A stretch of DNA of 24,723 nucleotides, from assembly GCF_002293435.1 (NCBI RefSeq), contig NZ_DBDF01000022.1, positions 28,914-53,636 on the forward strand. The letters are read 5' to 3'. The number at the start of each line of letters is the position of its first letter. Within the stretch, counting starts at the first letter, position 1. Made by a program: the position numbers and the translations under genes. This document shows positions 1 to 9,373 of this stretch, in pieces. This DNA is from Bacteroides sp. UBA939 (lineage in GTDB: Bacteria; Bacteroidota; Bacteroidia; Bacteroidales; Bacteroidaceae). The notes below the pieces were generated by a model that was not told where the DNA came from, made no database searches, and saw only the letters and a program-made list of their open reading frames with translations.

Positions 1-56
1 TAAATGTAAGCATTTCGATATCCGTCTATCCCTCTGGCACTTACTGATTTTCGCTT

Positions 57-96
57 CGATATTTCCAACCGAGCCTGCCCTCGGGCGGAAATATCG
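57..96. repeat. Intergenic inverted repeat able to form a hairpin
   Basis: Perfect 10-base arms CGATATTTCC (57-66) and GGAAATATCG (87-96) flank a 20-base centre. The centre holds a second inverted repeat, CCGAG (69-73) with CTCGG (80-84), around a six-base loop. The whole could fold into one long stem with a 2x2 internal loop. No run of T follows on the plus strand, so it is not a typical intrinsic terminator. It could be the end of an upstream transcript, a regulator site or a dispersed intergenic repeat. The rest of 1-247 shows no gene and only a weak second hairpin at 149-170. Confidence 0.6.
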
Positions 97-247
97 CATT
101 CTCAGCCAACTTAAAATACAAAGTGTCAATCTGACAACTCCCTTAACTCCTGCAGTATGAATAATACAGGCAAGTGCAAACATGTCACTTTTAGCCTGAT
201 GCATTCTTGAACTTTTATGTCCGGGCTTAATTATATACTACATCATC

Positions 248-278
248 TTTATTTATTCCGAAAATTTCCTTACCTTTG
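248..278 (+). promoter_or_regulatory. Bacteroides-type promoter of the HTCS gene
   Basis: TACCTTTG at 271-278 matches the Bacteroides -7 consensus TAnnTTTG. TTTA at 248-251 lies 19 bases upstream and differs by one base from the TTTG -33 element. Transcription would begin near 285, giving a very short leader before the ATG at 302. Confidence 0.65.
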
Positions 279-301
279 CTTGACTTTAACTTTAGAATAC
301 A

Positions 302-3300
302 ATGAACGCACTTTTAAACAAATTCTATTTCATCATTTCGCTGCTGTGCTTTATAGTCATGCCTTTGGCTGCACAGACCGGTAAGTTCTATTCTACCAAT
401 AATGAGTTGTCCAGCAGTCTTATTAATTATATATTTCAGGATAAGAAAGGTTTTATCTGGATAGCTACAGAGTACGGGTTGAATAAGTTCGACGGCCTTC
501 GTTTCTCAAATTACAAGCATATATCGCACGATTCCACTTCGATTATGAATAACTATGTGCGTACCCTTTTTGAAGACAGCCGGCAGAATCTGCTGGTAGG
601 TTGCATTGACGGGTTGATGAAGTATGAGCCGGAGAAGGATACCTTTCGGAAAATTCCGTTGATACGTGCAGGCAAGCAAGTCTTTCCGCATGTTACGCAG
701 ATGCAGGAACTGCATAATGGTGAAGTATGGATAGCAACTACCGGGCAAGGAGTCTTCCGGCTGGACGAAGAGGGAAAACAAGCGATATCCGTTGATGCCA
801 TAATGAGGCAGGTGAATTATAATTTCCAGTCGAACCTGTACGAAGATTCCCATCATAATATATGGATTGGGACAGAAGGCCAAGGGGTGATTTGTTTTTT
901 ACCGCCAACCCAGGAAGTTCGTGTTTACAGATATCCGGTGATTAATGACAATTACATATCTGCCATTACGGAAGATAAGTATGGAAATCTGTTTGTCGGA
1001 ACCCAGAAGCAAGGACTGCTGCGTTATGACCGTGAAAGGGATCTGTTTGTCTCCGTGCCTTACGTAGGCGGGAAGTCATTATCCGTTTATTGCCTGACGC
1101 TGTTGGATGACAGATTGCTGATAGGTACCGACGGGCAGGGATTGAAAACCTATAACCGGATGACGGGACAAATGGAAGATTACAGTATTAACTCCGCACC
1201 TATGGATTTCTCGGAAGGGAAGATACACGCCATTCTGGAAGACCGGGATAAAAATCTGTGGCTGGGCTTATTTCAGAAAGGCATTGCGCTGATACCTAAA
1301 CAAGAGAATCCGTTTGAGTATTACGGCTACAAGTCCATTTACTATAACCCTATCGGGCAGGGATGCGTGATGTCGATTTATCAGGATAGCAACCAACATC
1401 TTTGGGTAGGTACGGATAATGAAGGTGTCTTTGAACTGGATGCCGAAGGTAAGAGGTTGCGGCACTATCAGCCGGGTAATAGCCCACACTCGGTTGCCGG
1501 TACCATTATGTGTACGTATGAAGATACGGACGGAGATTTCTGGCTGGGTTCTTATACAAGAGGTTTGGCGAAACTAAACCGGAAGACAGGTGAATGTGAG
1601 TATCCGCTGCCGATTGATAACGAGAAAATATTTTCTATAACCGAGGACCGCCATAAGAACCTTTATATCGGAACATTCGGTTCAGGCTTTTACAAATATA
1701 ACTTGCTGACAAAAGAATTGAAACACTACGAATCCCCGAAAGACGAAACAGGCGATTTGACACGGAATGAACTGGTAAACGACTGGGTGAACTACATCTT
1801 CTGTGACAGTGAAGGCTTGATTTGGCTGGGGCTTTACAAAGGTGTCAGTTGTTTCAATCCGGTTACGGAGAGTTTCATAAACTACCGCAATGTCAATTCA
1901 CTGATTGAAGACCGCGTGGGATACGTAATACAGGAAGACCACGCCGGAAATATATGGGCAGGTACAACAGACGGATTATATTGTTTTAATAAGAAAACCG
2001 AAGAACTTAAGCGTTTCACGATGGAGGATGGTTTGCCTAACAATGTGATTTGCGGACTCTGTGAGGACGAACAGCATAATATATGGATCAGTACTTATAT
2101 GGGAATTTGCAAGTATGATGTGGAAAATAGTCGCTTTATCAATTATTATGCGGGCGATGGGTTACAGGGAAATGAGTTTAGCCACGGAGCATTTTATAAA
2201 GGCAGGTCGGGTAAAATCTATTTCGGCGGCATCAATGGCATAACTTGCTTTTCACCGGCTTCCATAGGCAGTACGTTGAAGAATCTGCAGGTTTGGATAA
2301 CGGAGTTCTATATTTTTAATGAACCTGTAAATAAGAATACCCGTTCGGGGAATCCGGTTGTCTATACCTCCGTACCTGATGCCGACTTGTTCCGGCTGAC
2401 TCATAAAGATAAGACTTTCAGCATTGTGTTTTCTACGTTGCAGTACTACAATCCGGAACAGATATCCTATCAGTATAAAATAGAGGAGTTGAGTAACCAA
2501 TGGCTCAGTACAGAGCCGGGAGTAAACAGGGTGACGTACAATAATCTTCCTCCGGGCAAGTACACTTTTCAGGTTCGCGCTTTGAGTCATGGTAACTTTT
2601 CGGACATACGTAGCGTTAAAATACAGATAGCTCCACCCTGGTATGAAATGTGGTGGGCGTATTGCATTTACGTATTCTTGTTCGGGCTACTGGTGCTGGG
2701 CATCGTAAACTATATCTTGTCGCGCATGCGACATCGTCGCGAGATTATGAAACGCGAACATGCCGAGCAACTGAATGAGGCGAAATTACAGTTCTTCATC
2801 AATATCTCGCATGAAATCCGTACCCCGATGACGCTTATTATCAATCCTTTGGAGAAGTTGATGGCTGAAAACAAAGGGAAAGAGGTGCAGAAGACCTACC
2901 TGATGATTTACCGGAATGCACAGCGTATCCTCCGCTTGATTAATCAGTTGATGGATATCCGTAAGCTGGACAAGGGGCAAATGTTCATGAAGTTCAGGGA
3001 GACGGATATGGTTGGCTTCATTGATGATGTGATGCTTACTTTCGACTATCTGTCCCGGAAGAAGAAGATACATTTTACTTTTGAACATGCTATGCCGCAG
3101 TTGAAAGTGTGGATTGATATGAATAACTTCGACAAGGTATTGATGAATATCTTCTCCAATGCTTTCAAATATACGCCGGAACAGGGAGAGATTACAGTGA
3201 GGCTTTCTACCGGACGGGACATTACCCGCAAAGATTCCTTAAGAGAGTATTTTGAAATAACGGTGACCGATAGCGGTATCGGGCTTGACCGGAATAAAAT

Positions 3301-4405
3301 AGAACGTATATTCGAACGTTTTTATCAAATAGATAATGATGTGACAAAATCCAACTTCGGTACGGGGATAGGCTTGCATCTGTCCCGGTCGTTAGTAGAG
3401 TTGCATCATGGCATCATTCTGGCGGAGAATCGTAAAGATGCTCCGGGTAGCCGTTTCATTATCAGGGTTCCGTTAGGTTCAGCGCATCTTCGTATCAATG
3501 AATTGGAAGATGCGGAAATGGCGGTAACCATTCCTCGTGCTGCTTATATCAAACCGGAGAAGACAGCGTTTGAGGAACATTTTGAGCATGCGGAAGAAGA
3601 CGTGAATACTAAAAAGACGGGTAAGGCGAAAAGTCGTGCGCATATCCTGATAGTGGAAGATGAGGAGGAAATTCTCTCTTACCTGAAAGAGGAATTGGAA
3701 GAGGAATACCGTATAATGACCTGTGGAAATGGGAAAGAAGCCTATGATACTATCCTTGCGGGCGCTCCCGACTTAGTAATCAGTGATATCATGATGCCTG
3801 AAATGGACGGTTTGTCGCTTTGCCGGAAAATAAAGCAGAATACGAATGTTAATCATGTGCCTGTAATCCTGTTGACAGCCAAGTCGAAGCCGGAGGACAC
3901 TATGGAGGGCATGGCAACCGGTGCGGACGCTTATATGGTGAAACCGTTCAATACGGAACTGTTGAAGAGCACAATCGCCAATCTGATAGCAAACCGGAAA
4001 CTGTTGAAGAGTAAATTCAGTGGCGCACAGCAGCAGGAGGACAAAGTCCGGAAATTGTCGATGAAGACGCCCGATGAAGTCTTGATGGATAAAATCATGA
4101 AAGTGATTAATGAGAATCTTTCCAATCCGGATTTGAATGTAGAGATGTTGGGAGCTAATGTGGGTTTGAGTCGCGTCCATGTATACCGGAAGTTGAAAGA
4201 ACTGACGAATCTTTCGGCACGCGATTTTATAAGGAATATCCGCTTGCAGCAGGCAGCCATTCTACTGAAAGAGAAGATATATACAATCTCGGATGTGGCG
4301 TATGCAACGGGTTACACAAACTTGTCGCATTTTTCCAGTTCATTTAAGGAAGTACATGGAATGTCGCCTAAAGATTATATGCTGGTACATCAAGATGAGG
4401 ATTGA
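302..4405 (+). CDS. Hybrid two-component sensor (HTCS): sensor kinase fused to response regulator
   Basis: This inner-membrane sensor and transcription factor has 1367 residues, the usual HTCS size. Domains in order are: a signal peptide or N-terminal anchor (residues 1-25, ending LAAQT); a long periplasmic region of beta-propeller repeats with recurring IWIGT/LWVGT-like strands (about 30-690); a Y_Y_Y-type domain (about 705-775); a transmembrane helix (about 784-806); HisKA with phospho-acceptor H837 in NISHEIRTP; an HATPase domain with NIFSNAFKYTP, DSGIGL and GTGIGL; a receiver domain with phospho-acceptor D1162 in LVISDIMMPEMDG; and a C-terminal AraC-type helix-turn-helix (about 1260-1367). 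All key residues are present. In Bacteroides such proteins bind glycan fragments in the periplasm and switch on a polysaccharide utilisation locus. No such locus is visible here, so the target may lie left of the window or elsewhere. The gene faces sbcC tail to tail across 30 bases with no obvious terminator. Confidence 0.95.
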   Translation: MNALLNKFYFIISLLCFIVMPLAAQTGKFYSTNNELSSSLINYIFQDKKGFIWIATEYGLNKFDGLRFSNYKHISHDSTSIMNNYVRTLFEDSRQNLLVGCIDGLMKYEPEKDTFRKIPLIRAGKQVFPHVTQMQELHNGEVWIATTGQGVFRLDEEGKQAISVDAIMRQVNYNFQSNLYEDSHHNIWIGTEGQGVICFLPPTQEVRVYRYPVINDNYISAITEDKYGNLFVGTQKQGLLRYDRERDLFVSVPYVGGKSLSVYCLTLLDDRLLIGTDGQGLKTYNRMTGQMEDYSINSAPMDFSEGKIHAILEDRDKNLWLGLFQKGIALIPKQENPFEYYGYKSIYYNPIGQGCVMSIYQDSNQHLWVGTDNEGVFELDAEGKRLRHYQPGNSPHSVAGTIMCTYEDTDGDFWLGSYTRGLAKLNRKTGECEYPLPIDNEKIFSITEDRHKNLYIGTFGSGFYKYNLLTKELKHYESPKDETGDLTRNELVNDWVNYIFCDSEGLIWLGLYKGVSCFNPVTESFINYRNVNSLIEDRVGYVIQEDHAGNIWAGTTDGLYCFNKKTEELKRFTMEDGLPNNVICGLCEDEQHNIWISTYMGICKYDVENSRFINYYAGDGLQGNEFSHGAFYKGRSGKIYFGGINGITCFSPASIGSTLKNLQVWITEFYIFNEPVNKNTRSGNPVVYTSVPDADLFRLTHKDKTFSIVFSTLQYYNPEQISYQYKIEELSNQWLSTEPGVNRVTYNNLPPGKYTFQVRALSHGNFSDIRSVKIQIAPPWYEMWWAYCIYVFLFGLLVLGIVNYILSRMRHRREIMKREHAEQLNEAKLQFFINISHEIRTPMTLIINPLEKLMAENKGKEVQKTYLMIYRNAQRILRLINQLMDIRKLDKGQMFMKFRETDMVGFIDDVMLTFDYLSRKKKIHFTFEHAMPQLKVWIDMNNFDKVLMNIFSNAFKYTPEQGEITVRLSTGRDITRKDSLREYFEITVTDSGIGLDRNKIERIFERFYQIDNDVTKSNFGTGIGLHLSRSLVELHHGIILAENRKDAPGSRFIIRVPLGSAHLRINELEDAEMAVTIPRAAYIKPEKTAFEEHFEHAEEDVNTKKTGKAKSRAHILIVEDEEEILSYLKEELEEEYRIMTCGNGKEAYDTILAGAPDLVISDIMMPEMDGLSLCRKIKQNTNVNHVPVILLTAKSKPEDTMEGMATGADAYMVKPFNTELLKSTIANLIANRKLLKSKFSGAQQQEDKVRKLSMKTPDEVLMDKIMKVINENLSNPDLNVEMLGANVGLSRVHVYRKLKELTNLSARDFIRNIRLQQAAILLKEKIYTISDVAYATGYTNLSHFSSSFKEVHGMSPKDYMLVHQDED

Positions 4406-4435
4406 ATTCTTTCATCTGCATTGCTGAACTTTCAT

Positions 4436-7400
4436 TCAAAGAGTGGCAACCGTCGTGATTTCACTCCTCGAATTATCAATCCGCTTCACCTGGATCTGTG
4501 TTTTGATACGTTCCCGCAGTCCCTCTACATGGCTGATGATTCCTACCTTTTTGCCGCCCATCTGATGCAGTTTCTCCAGTGTGTCCATCACTGTGTTCAG
4601 GTAGTCGCTGCTTAGCGTACCGAATCCTTCGTCAATGAACAGCGTATCTACCGACAGGCTTTGCCGGCTGAGGGAGGAAAGTCCGAGAGCCAGCGACAGG
4701 GAAACCAGGAAACTTTCTCCACCGGACAGGGTACAGGCAGGGCGTGCAGCTCCTCCATGATAGAAATCGCGCAGCAGAATGGTGAGTGAACCTGCCTGGC
4801 ATTCCAGTTCGTAACGTTCTGTCAGGCGTTGCAGGTAGAAGTTGGCTCCGTTGAGCAGTTCCTTCAATACGAAACTCTGGGCTATATTCCGGAAGTTCTT
4901 TCCTTTCTCGTCGCCGAAGTGGTGGCAGAGGCGGTCCCATTTCAGGTAAACCTCCCGTAGTTCGTCTGCACGTTTCTTCTCATCCTTTATCCGGGCAATG
5001 TTCTTCTCATTCTCTTCCAGTTGTATTTTCAACCGCAGAATGGTCTGGGTTGCTGCTGCGATTTTGTCTTCTATAGCGAGGATGAGGCTGTTCAGATTCT
5101 CAAGGGTCTTCTCTGCCTCTTCTTGTTTCTTTCCTTCTTCTTGTTTCTCTTTCTCTTCCTGTTTCTCTTTTTCTGTCTTTCCTCCCTTTTCCTCCTGATT
5201 CTCTTCCTCTCCCTTTCCTTCTTCCTTTTGTTTCTCTGTCTCTTTCTCTTTCTCTGTCTTTCCTCCCTCTTCCTCCATTTCAGGCTTTCGTGACAGATGT
5301 TCTTCCAGTTGTCCGGTGGTCAGTTTGAACGCCGTTTGTGTGGCTACTTCTTCCTCTTTAAGCCTTTGTAGTTCGGTGCGCAGGTGTTCTATCTGCTCGT
5401 TGGAGTGAGAAGACAGGGCGATGATACGCGCTTCGTCAATGTCCGGATGTGAGGTATGGAAGGTTGCCAGGTTGGCTTGTAGTTCATTCATGTTCTTCAG
5501 GACGGACAGGATGCTTTGTTTCAGCCCGCCCGCCTGTGAGTTCAATGTATTCCAGGCGATTCCCAGATTCCTGATTTCCTGTTTTCCCTCTATCGGAAGA
5601 TTCTCCCATTCGGGGAAGGCATTGCAGATTATTTCCCGGGTTGCCGATATGCTGTCCAATTCCTTTCCGGTAACTGAAAGGGTGGTGCTCAACTCTGCCA
5701 GCCTGGCTTGTGCCTGCTTGTAATCTCCGGCGGACTTCCGTAAACGTTCGATGAATGCGACAGGGGAGCTGTTCCATTCCGTCTGCCACTCTTCCCAAAG
5801 AATCAGGGGAGTGATGCGCTCCAGAGTAGTCCGGATAATATCTTTCTCACTATCCTTCAGCGAATGTTTGGTGGTGATACCATTTTTCAGTTCTGCCAAG
5901 TTCTTGTCGGCAGTGTCAAATGCTTTTCGGGCAGCTTCTACGACTTGTTGATATTCGTTTTTCAGGTGTTGCAGGCGGGAGATGCGGGTGGCAAGGGTTT
6001 GCACTTCATTCAGCTTGGCGTTGATATCCTCAAGGTCTTGCTTGTTTTTCCGAATCAGTGTTTCCAGCACTTCTTCTGTGTTGCCGGAGGTATCCGGAAT
6101 CTGGCACAGGCTGCACTTATCCAATGCTTCTGTCCGGGCGATGTCATATCCTTTCCGAGCTTTCTCAGTTGCCAGACGAGTACCTGGCATCATGTCTTCG
6201 TATGTCTTGCTCCCTGCCCGGTTGTTGTTCAAGGCTTGTTCCGCTTCCTTGTATTCCTTCTCTTTCGCTTCCAATGACTGCCGGATGGGAGCAAGCACGG
6301 ACTGAAAGTCTTCATCCTTGCAGAGTGACTTTATCTCTTGTCCGCATACCGGACAGGTATCTCCTACGGAAAGGCGGGCGCGGGCTTCTTTTGCCCATTC
6401 CTCTACAGCTTCCTTCTGTTTGTCATAAAGCGTTTGGATGTCATCATATACTTTCTTCCTGTTGTCGAATCCGGTTTTGAGTTCCACATACCGGCTCTTG
6501 CAGGTTTGTAGTTTACTGTCCAGTGACTTTTCATTTTCCTCTGCCGCATTCAGTGTTGTTTGCTTCTCTTTCAACACGGTTAAGGCATTTTGAGCTTTCT
6601 GTAGATTCTCTTTGGTGGTATCCAGAGTATCCTTCTTGTTCTGCAAAGCATTCCGGTTCATGGATTCAAGCTGTGCATTCAGTAGGTCTATCTCTTGTTG
6701 CTTGTCCTGGTTCTCCTTGTTTTTGTTGTTGAAGTCGTTCTCACGGTCTGTGCGTTCCTGTTCCCGGGTAGGTTGCTGCCGGGTTAGTTCCGTTATCTGC
6801 TTTTCGTAAGCGGCGATGCGTGAGTGGGAAGAGAGTATGGCATTGAGGTCTGCAATGATGGACTGGCTCTGTTCGAACATGGGAAGGAGCGGGGCGTGAG
6901 TTGTCAGATACTCTTCGGCAAGCGCCAATTCGTTCTGTTGCTCTTTCATATTTACCTGTAGCCAGATGCAACCGTTGTTGAGGCGGATAAATTCTGTTTT
7001 CAGGCTTTCGGTTTGCCGGTTATTGCTTTCCTGCTGCTGTTGCTGCTGTTTCAGGGAAGAAGTCCAGTTGCGGGCATCCGTTGTAGTGTTCCAGTCCTTA
7101 ATCAACAGTTCTTTTTGCCGGAAGTCATCCGATTGCAGTTGTTCCTTTTTTGCTTCCCATGCTTTCCGTTGGTTCTCTTGGCGGCGGGTAAGGTCTGTAT
7201 GCGTCTTCAGCCAGTCACGTTTCAGGACGGCTGTGTCCTTCTGCCTGGTGTTTTCATTGATTTCGGTGCTTAGCGCAGTAATTGCCCCGTCAATTTCGGC
7301 TGTTTCTTCATCAGTCAGGATGCGGATACCTTCCAGCTTGCGGTTCTGGTTTTCATAATCCGTGCGTTTCTCTTTTGTGATGGCATAAATTCCGGCGCCT

Positions 7401-8011
7401 ATTTCAGAATAGATTCCGGTGCCTGTCAGTTTCTCCAGAATATCCGATTTCTCGCTTTCTTTGCTTTGCAGAAACTTGGTGAAGTCACCTTGCGCCAGGA
7501 GGGTGGTGCGGCAAAACTGTTCGAACGTCAGCCCCACGGCAGCTTGTATTTCGGCTTTAATCTCGTTCTTCTTGGTGAGCAGGATACCCGTTTTCCGGTT
7601 CTCTAAAGTCCATCGGGCATCCTGAATGGCGCCGGATGCTTTCCGGTGTGCGCGGGCTACGTACCATTTGGCGGTATAAGGTATCTCGTTCGACCCTGTG
7701 AATTCCAGTTCAGTCCATGCTTCGCTGGTGTTCCGGCGCATCAGTTGGCGGCTGTCGTTGATTGCCACCTCTTCTTTCTTTGAAGAAAAGGTTTGTCCTA
7801 TATCCCTGTACTTCTCATTTTCCGCACGTTCCATACGGGGCGTTTCATTATAGAGCGACAGGCAGATGGCGTCGAGCAACGTTGTCTTTCCGGCACCTGT
7901 TTCGCCGCAGATGAGGAACAGCGATTCCTCGCTCAGCGGTCCGTTCTCAAAGTCGATGACGGCATCTTCTATGGATGCCAGGTTCTTTATGATAAGCTTT
8001 TGAAGTTTCAT
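4436..8011 (-). CDS. sbcC: SbcC-like SMC/Rad50 family ATPase
   Basis: This is the ATPase and coiled-coil subunit of the SbcCD nuclease, which opens hairpins and blocked DNA ends in the cytoplasm. It has 1191 residues. Walker A is GETGAGKT at 36-43, near the N terminus. Long coiled coils flank a zinc-hook CPVC (C553, C556). The ABC signature LSGGESF lies near residue 1097 and Walker B LFIDEGFG near 1125. This is the expected Rad50-like order. Odd feature: residues about 910-970 are a low-complexity stretch made almost only of E, K, G and Q, with the phrase GGKTEKEK occurring twice, coded by a long polypyrimidine tract on the plus strand (about 5105-5280). It sits in the second coiled-coil arm. 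The gene lies 69 bases after sbcD and is probably co-transcribed from the sbcD promoter. Confidence 0.93.
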   Translation of the reverse strand: MKLQKLIIKNLASIEDAVIDFENGPLSEESLFLICGETGAGKTTLLDAICLSLYNETPRMERAENEKYRDIGQTFSSKKEEVAINDSRQLMRRNTSEAWTELEFTGSNEIPYTAKWYVARAHRKASGAIQDARWTLENRKTGILLTKKNEIKAEIQAAVGLTFEQFCRTTLLAQGDFTKFLQSKESEKSDILEKLTGTGIYSEIGAGIYAITKEKRTDYENQNRKLEGIRILTDEETAEIDGAITALSTEINENTRQKDTAVLKRDWLKTHTDLTRRQENQRKAWEAKKEQLQSDDFRQKELLIKDWNTTTDARNWTSSLKQQQQQQESNNRQTESLKTEFIRLNNGCIWLQVNMKEQQNELALAEEYLTTHAPLLPMFEQSQSIIADLNAILSSHSRIAAYEKQITELTRQQPTREQERTDRENDFNNKNKENQDKQQEIDLLNAQLESMNRNALQNKKDTLDTTKENLQKAQNALTVLKEKQTTLNAAEENEKSLDSKLQTCKSRYVELKTGFDNRKKVYDDIQTLYDKQKEAVEEWAKEARARLSVGDTCPVCGQEIKSLCKDEDFQSVLAPIRQSLEAKEKEYKEAEQALNNNRAGSKTYEDMMPGTRLATEKARKGYDIARTEALDKCSLCQIPDTSGNTEEVLETLIRKNKQDLEDINAKLNEVQTLATRISRLQHLKNEYQQVVEAARKAFDTADKNLAELKNGITTKHSLKDSEKDIIRTTLERITPLILWEEWQTEWNSSPVAFIERLRKSAGDYKQAQARLAELSTTLSVTGKELDSISATREIICNAFPEWENLPIEGKQEIRNLGIAWNTLNSQAGGLKQSILSVLKNMNELQANLATFHTSHPDIDEARIIALSSHSNEQIEHLRTELQRLKEEEVATQTAFKLTTGQLEEHLSRKPEMEEEGGKTEKEKETEKQKEEGKGEEENQEEKGGKTEKEKQEEKEKQEEGKKQEEAEKTLENLNSLILAIEDKIAAATQTILRLKIQLEENEKNIARIKDEKKRADELREVYLKWDRLCHHFGDEKGKNFRNIAQSFVLKELLNGANFYLQRLTERYELECQAGSLTILLRDFYHGGAARPACTLSGGESFLVSLSLALGLSSLSRQSLSVDTLFIDEGFGTLSSDYLNTVMDTLEKLHQMGGKKVGIISHVEGLRERIKTQIQVKRIDNSRSEITTVATL

Positions 8012-8080
8012 GATTCACCACAGATTATGCGGGTTAACGCAGATTGTTCTTTTCTTTCACTCGTTACCTCACTCTTTTCT

Positions 8081-9301
8081 TTACTTTTTTCTTTCATTCG
8101 TTCCCTGCACGCTTTGCACGGCGGCATTCATCAGCTCGCAGAGTTCCTCGTCCATTTCTTCTCCTTCTGCCTCCTGATAGTAGAGTTTCGCTATTTCCAG
8201 GGGAGACATTTCCTGCATCTCCTGAATGGATATGTGCCTGACTTTATCCTCTGAAGCCAACTTCTCCCGGTTGGACTTGATGTAGCAGTACTTGCATCTT
8301 TTCCCTTTTACTGCGCCGGATGCCCGTTCGTTGCAGTCAGGCGCCAGATAATCTTTTATCAGGACATTCAGGCGGATGTAGGCAGGCTTGTCGTCAGGGT
8401 ATTCTTCTAACAGTTTCATTGCTTCATCAAAAGCCACCGCTTCTTTGGGTAACGTAACGAATGGCATGGGATTCTCTATTTCTATCGTTCTTATCTCCGG
8501 TTCTTCATGTTTCCGGATTTCGACGATAGAGACAGAATGTGGATAAGTTTCGTCGAAGTTCACAGGCAGGGGAGTGCCGCAGTATCGTGCGTGGCGGCCA
8601 TTCCCTTTGATGTTCTGCGGACAGTGGATGTGACCAAGGGCCAGATAATCATATCCTTCGCCCATGGAACTGATGGGGATATATTCTATTCCGCCCACGG
8701 TTTCATCATGGCCTGTCCGGTCGCTGCCTTCTATGGAGAGGTGCGCCGATAGTACAACGGGCAGGCTGTCGGTATTTATCTTTTCCACTTCGTCCAGCAA
8801 TGCCTGGAAGAAGCGTGCTTGCCGTTCTTCACGCGGGGTTTCTGTGTCCAGCATCGGGAAATTCTGCGGATATACGTGGGGGACGGCAATGATGTATCCT
8901 TTCAGTATCTCTTCTTTGTCCCTTACTTCTATGATATGCTTTTCTAAGTTTACTTCTTCCTGAGTCCGTTCGATGTTTCCCACTACTTTCACTCCGAAGT
9001 GATTCCATAGGTTGCTGTCTATCTCTAATTTGGAACTGCTGTCATGATTTCCGGCTGTCACTACAATAATCATTTCCGGACAAGCCCGGTGAATTTCCAG
9101 CATACCGTCGGTGTACATTCTCTGTGTGGTTGCCGATGGGGTGGAGTAGTGGTAGATGTCTCCGCTCACTACCATTGCGTCCGGTTTTTCTTCCGCTACG
9201 ATGCGGGTTAGTTGATTCAGGAATGCTTGTTGCTCCGGGCTGCGGTCATAGTTATACAGTGTATGCCCCAAGTGCCAGTCGCTGGTATGAAGTATTTTCA
9301 T
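8081..9301 (-). CDS. sbcD: SbcD-like DNA exonuclease subunit
   Basis: This metallophosphoesterase is the nuclease subunit of SbcCD (Mre11-like). Metal-binding motifs are in family order: D8 and H10 in SDWHLGH, D48 in SGDIYH, GNHD at 84-87, H187 in SAHLS and GHIH at 223-226. I chose the ATG at 9301 (406 residues, starting MKILHTSDWH). It begins the family-typical first strand, and a promoter covers the in-frame ATG at 9325, so a transcript could not include that codon. The C-terminal part contains a CKYC pair and another cysteine just upstream, perhaps a small metal site. Its partner sbcC follows 69 bases downstream. Confidence 0.93.
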   Translation of the reverse strand: MKILHTSDWHLGHTLYNYDRSPEQQAFLNQLTRIVAEEKPDAMVVSGDIYHYSTPSATTQRMYTDGMLEIHRACPEMIIVVTAGNHDSSSKLEIDSNLWNHFGVKVVGNIERTQEEVNLEKHIIEVRDKEEILKGYIIAVPHVYPQNFPMLDTETPREERQARFFQALLDEVEKINTDSLPVVLSAHLSIEGSDRTGHDETVGGIEYIPISSMGEGYDYLALGHIHCPQNIKGNGRHARYCGTPLPVNFDETYPHSVSIVEIRKHEEPEIRTIEIENPMPFVTLPKEAVAFDEAMKLLEEYPDDKPAYIRLNVLIKDYLAPDCNERASGAVKGKRCKYCYIKSNREKLASEDKVRHISIQEMQEMSPLEIAKLYYQEAEGEEMDEELCELMNAAVQSVQGTNERKK

Positions 9302-9322
9302 GTTTATATGGTTTTCTGCTTT

Positions 9323-9353
9323 CAAAAGTACGCAGAATGTGGGAGATAGGCAA
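9323..9353 (-). promoter_or_regulatory. Promoter of sbcD-sbcC
   Basis: Read on the minus strand, TTG (9351-9353) is followed after 20 bases by TACTTTTG (9323-9330), a match to the Bacteroides TTTG-N19-21-TAnnTTTG promoter. The start of transcription would fall near 9316, about 15 bases before the chosen sbcD ATG. Confidence 0.65.
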
Positions 9354-9373
9354 GTATGGTTTCTATAAAATAT

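Noticed and set aside
1..301. tRNA or coding gene at the left edge
   Set aside because: No cloverleaf and no frame of useful length was seen in this stretch.
4406..4435. Bidirectional terminator between the HTCS gene and sbcC
   Set aside because: The 30-base gap has no clear stem followed by T or A runs.
4998..8254. Several plus-strand open frames opposite sbcC and sbcD
   Set aside because: They are cysteine-, serine- and phenylalanine-rich translations antisense to well-supported genes, with no recognisable motifs.
9302..9325. Upstream ATG of sbcD
   Set aside because: It overlaps the -7 element, so the codon would not be in the transcript. The family start is the ATG at 9301.
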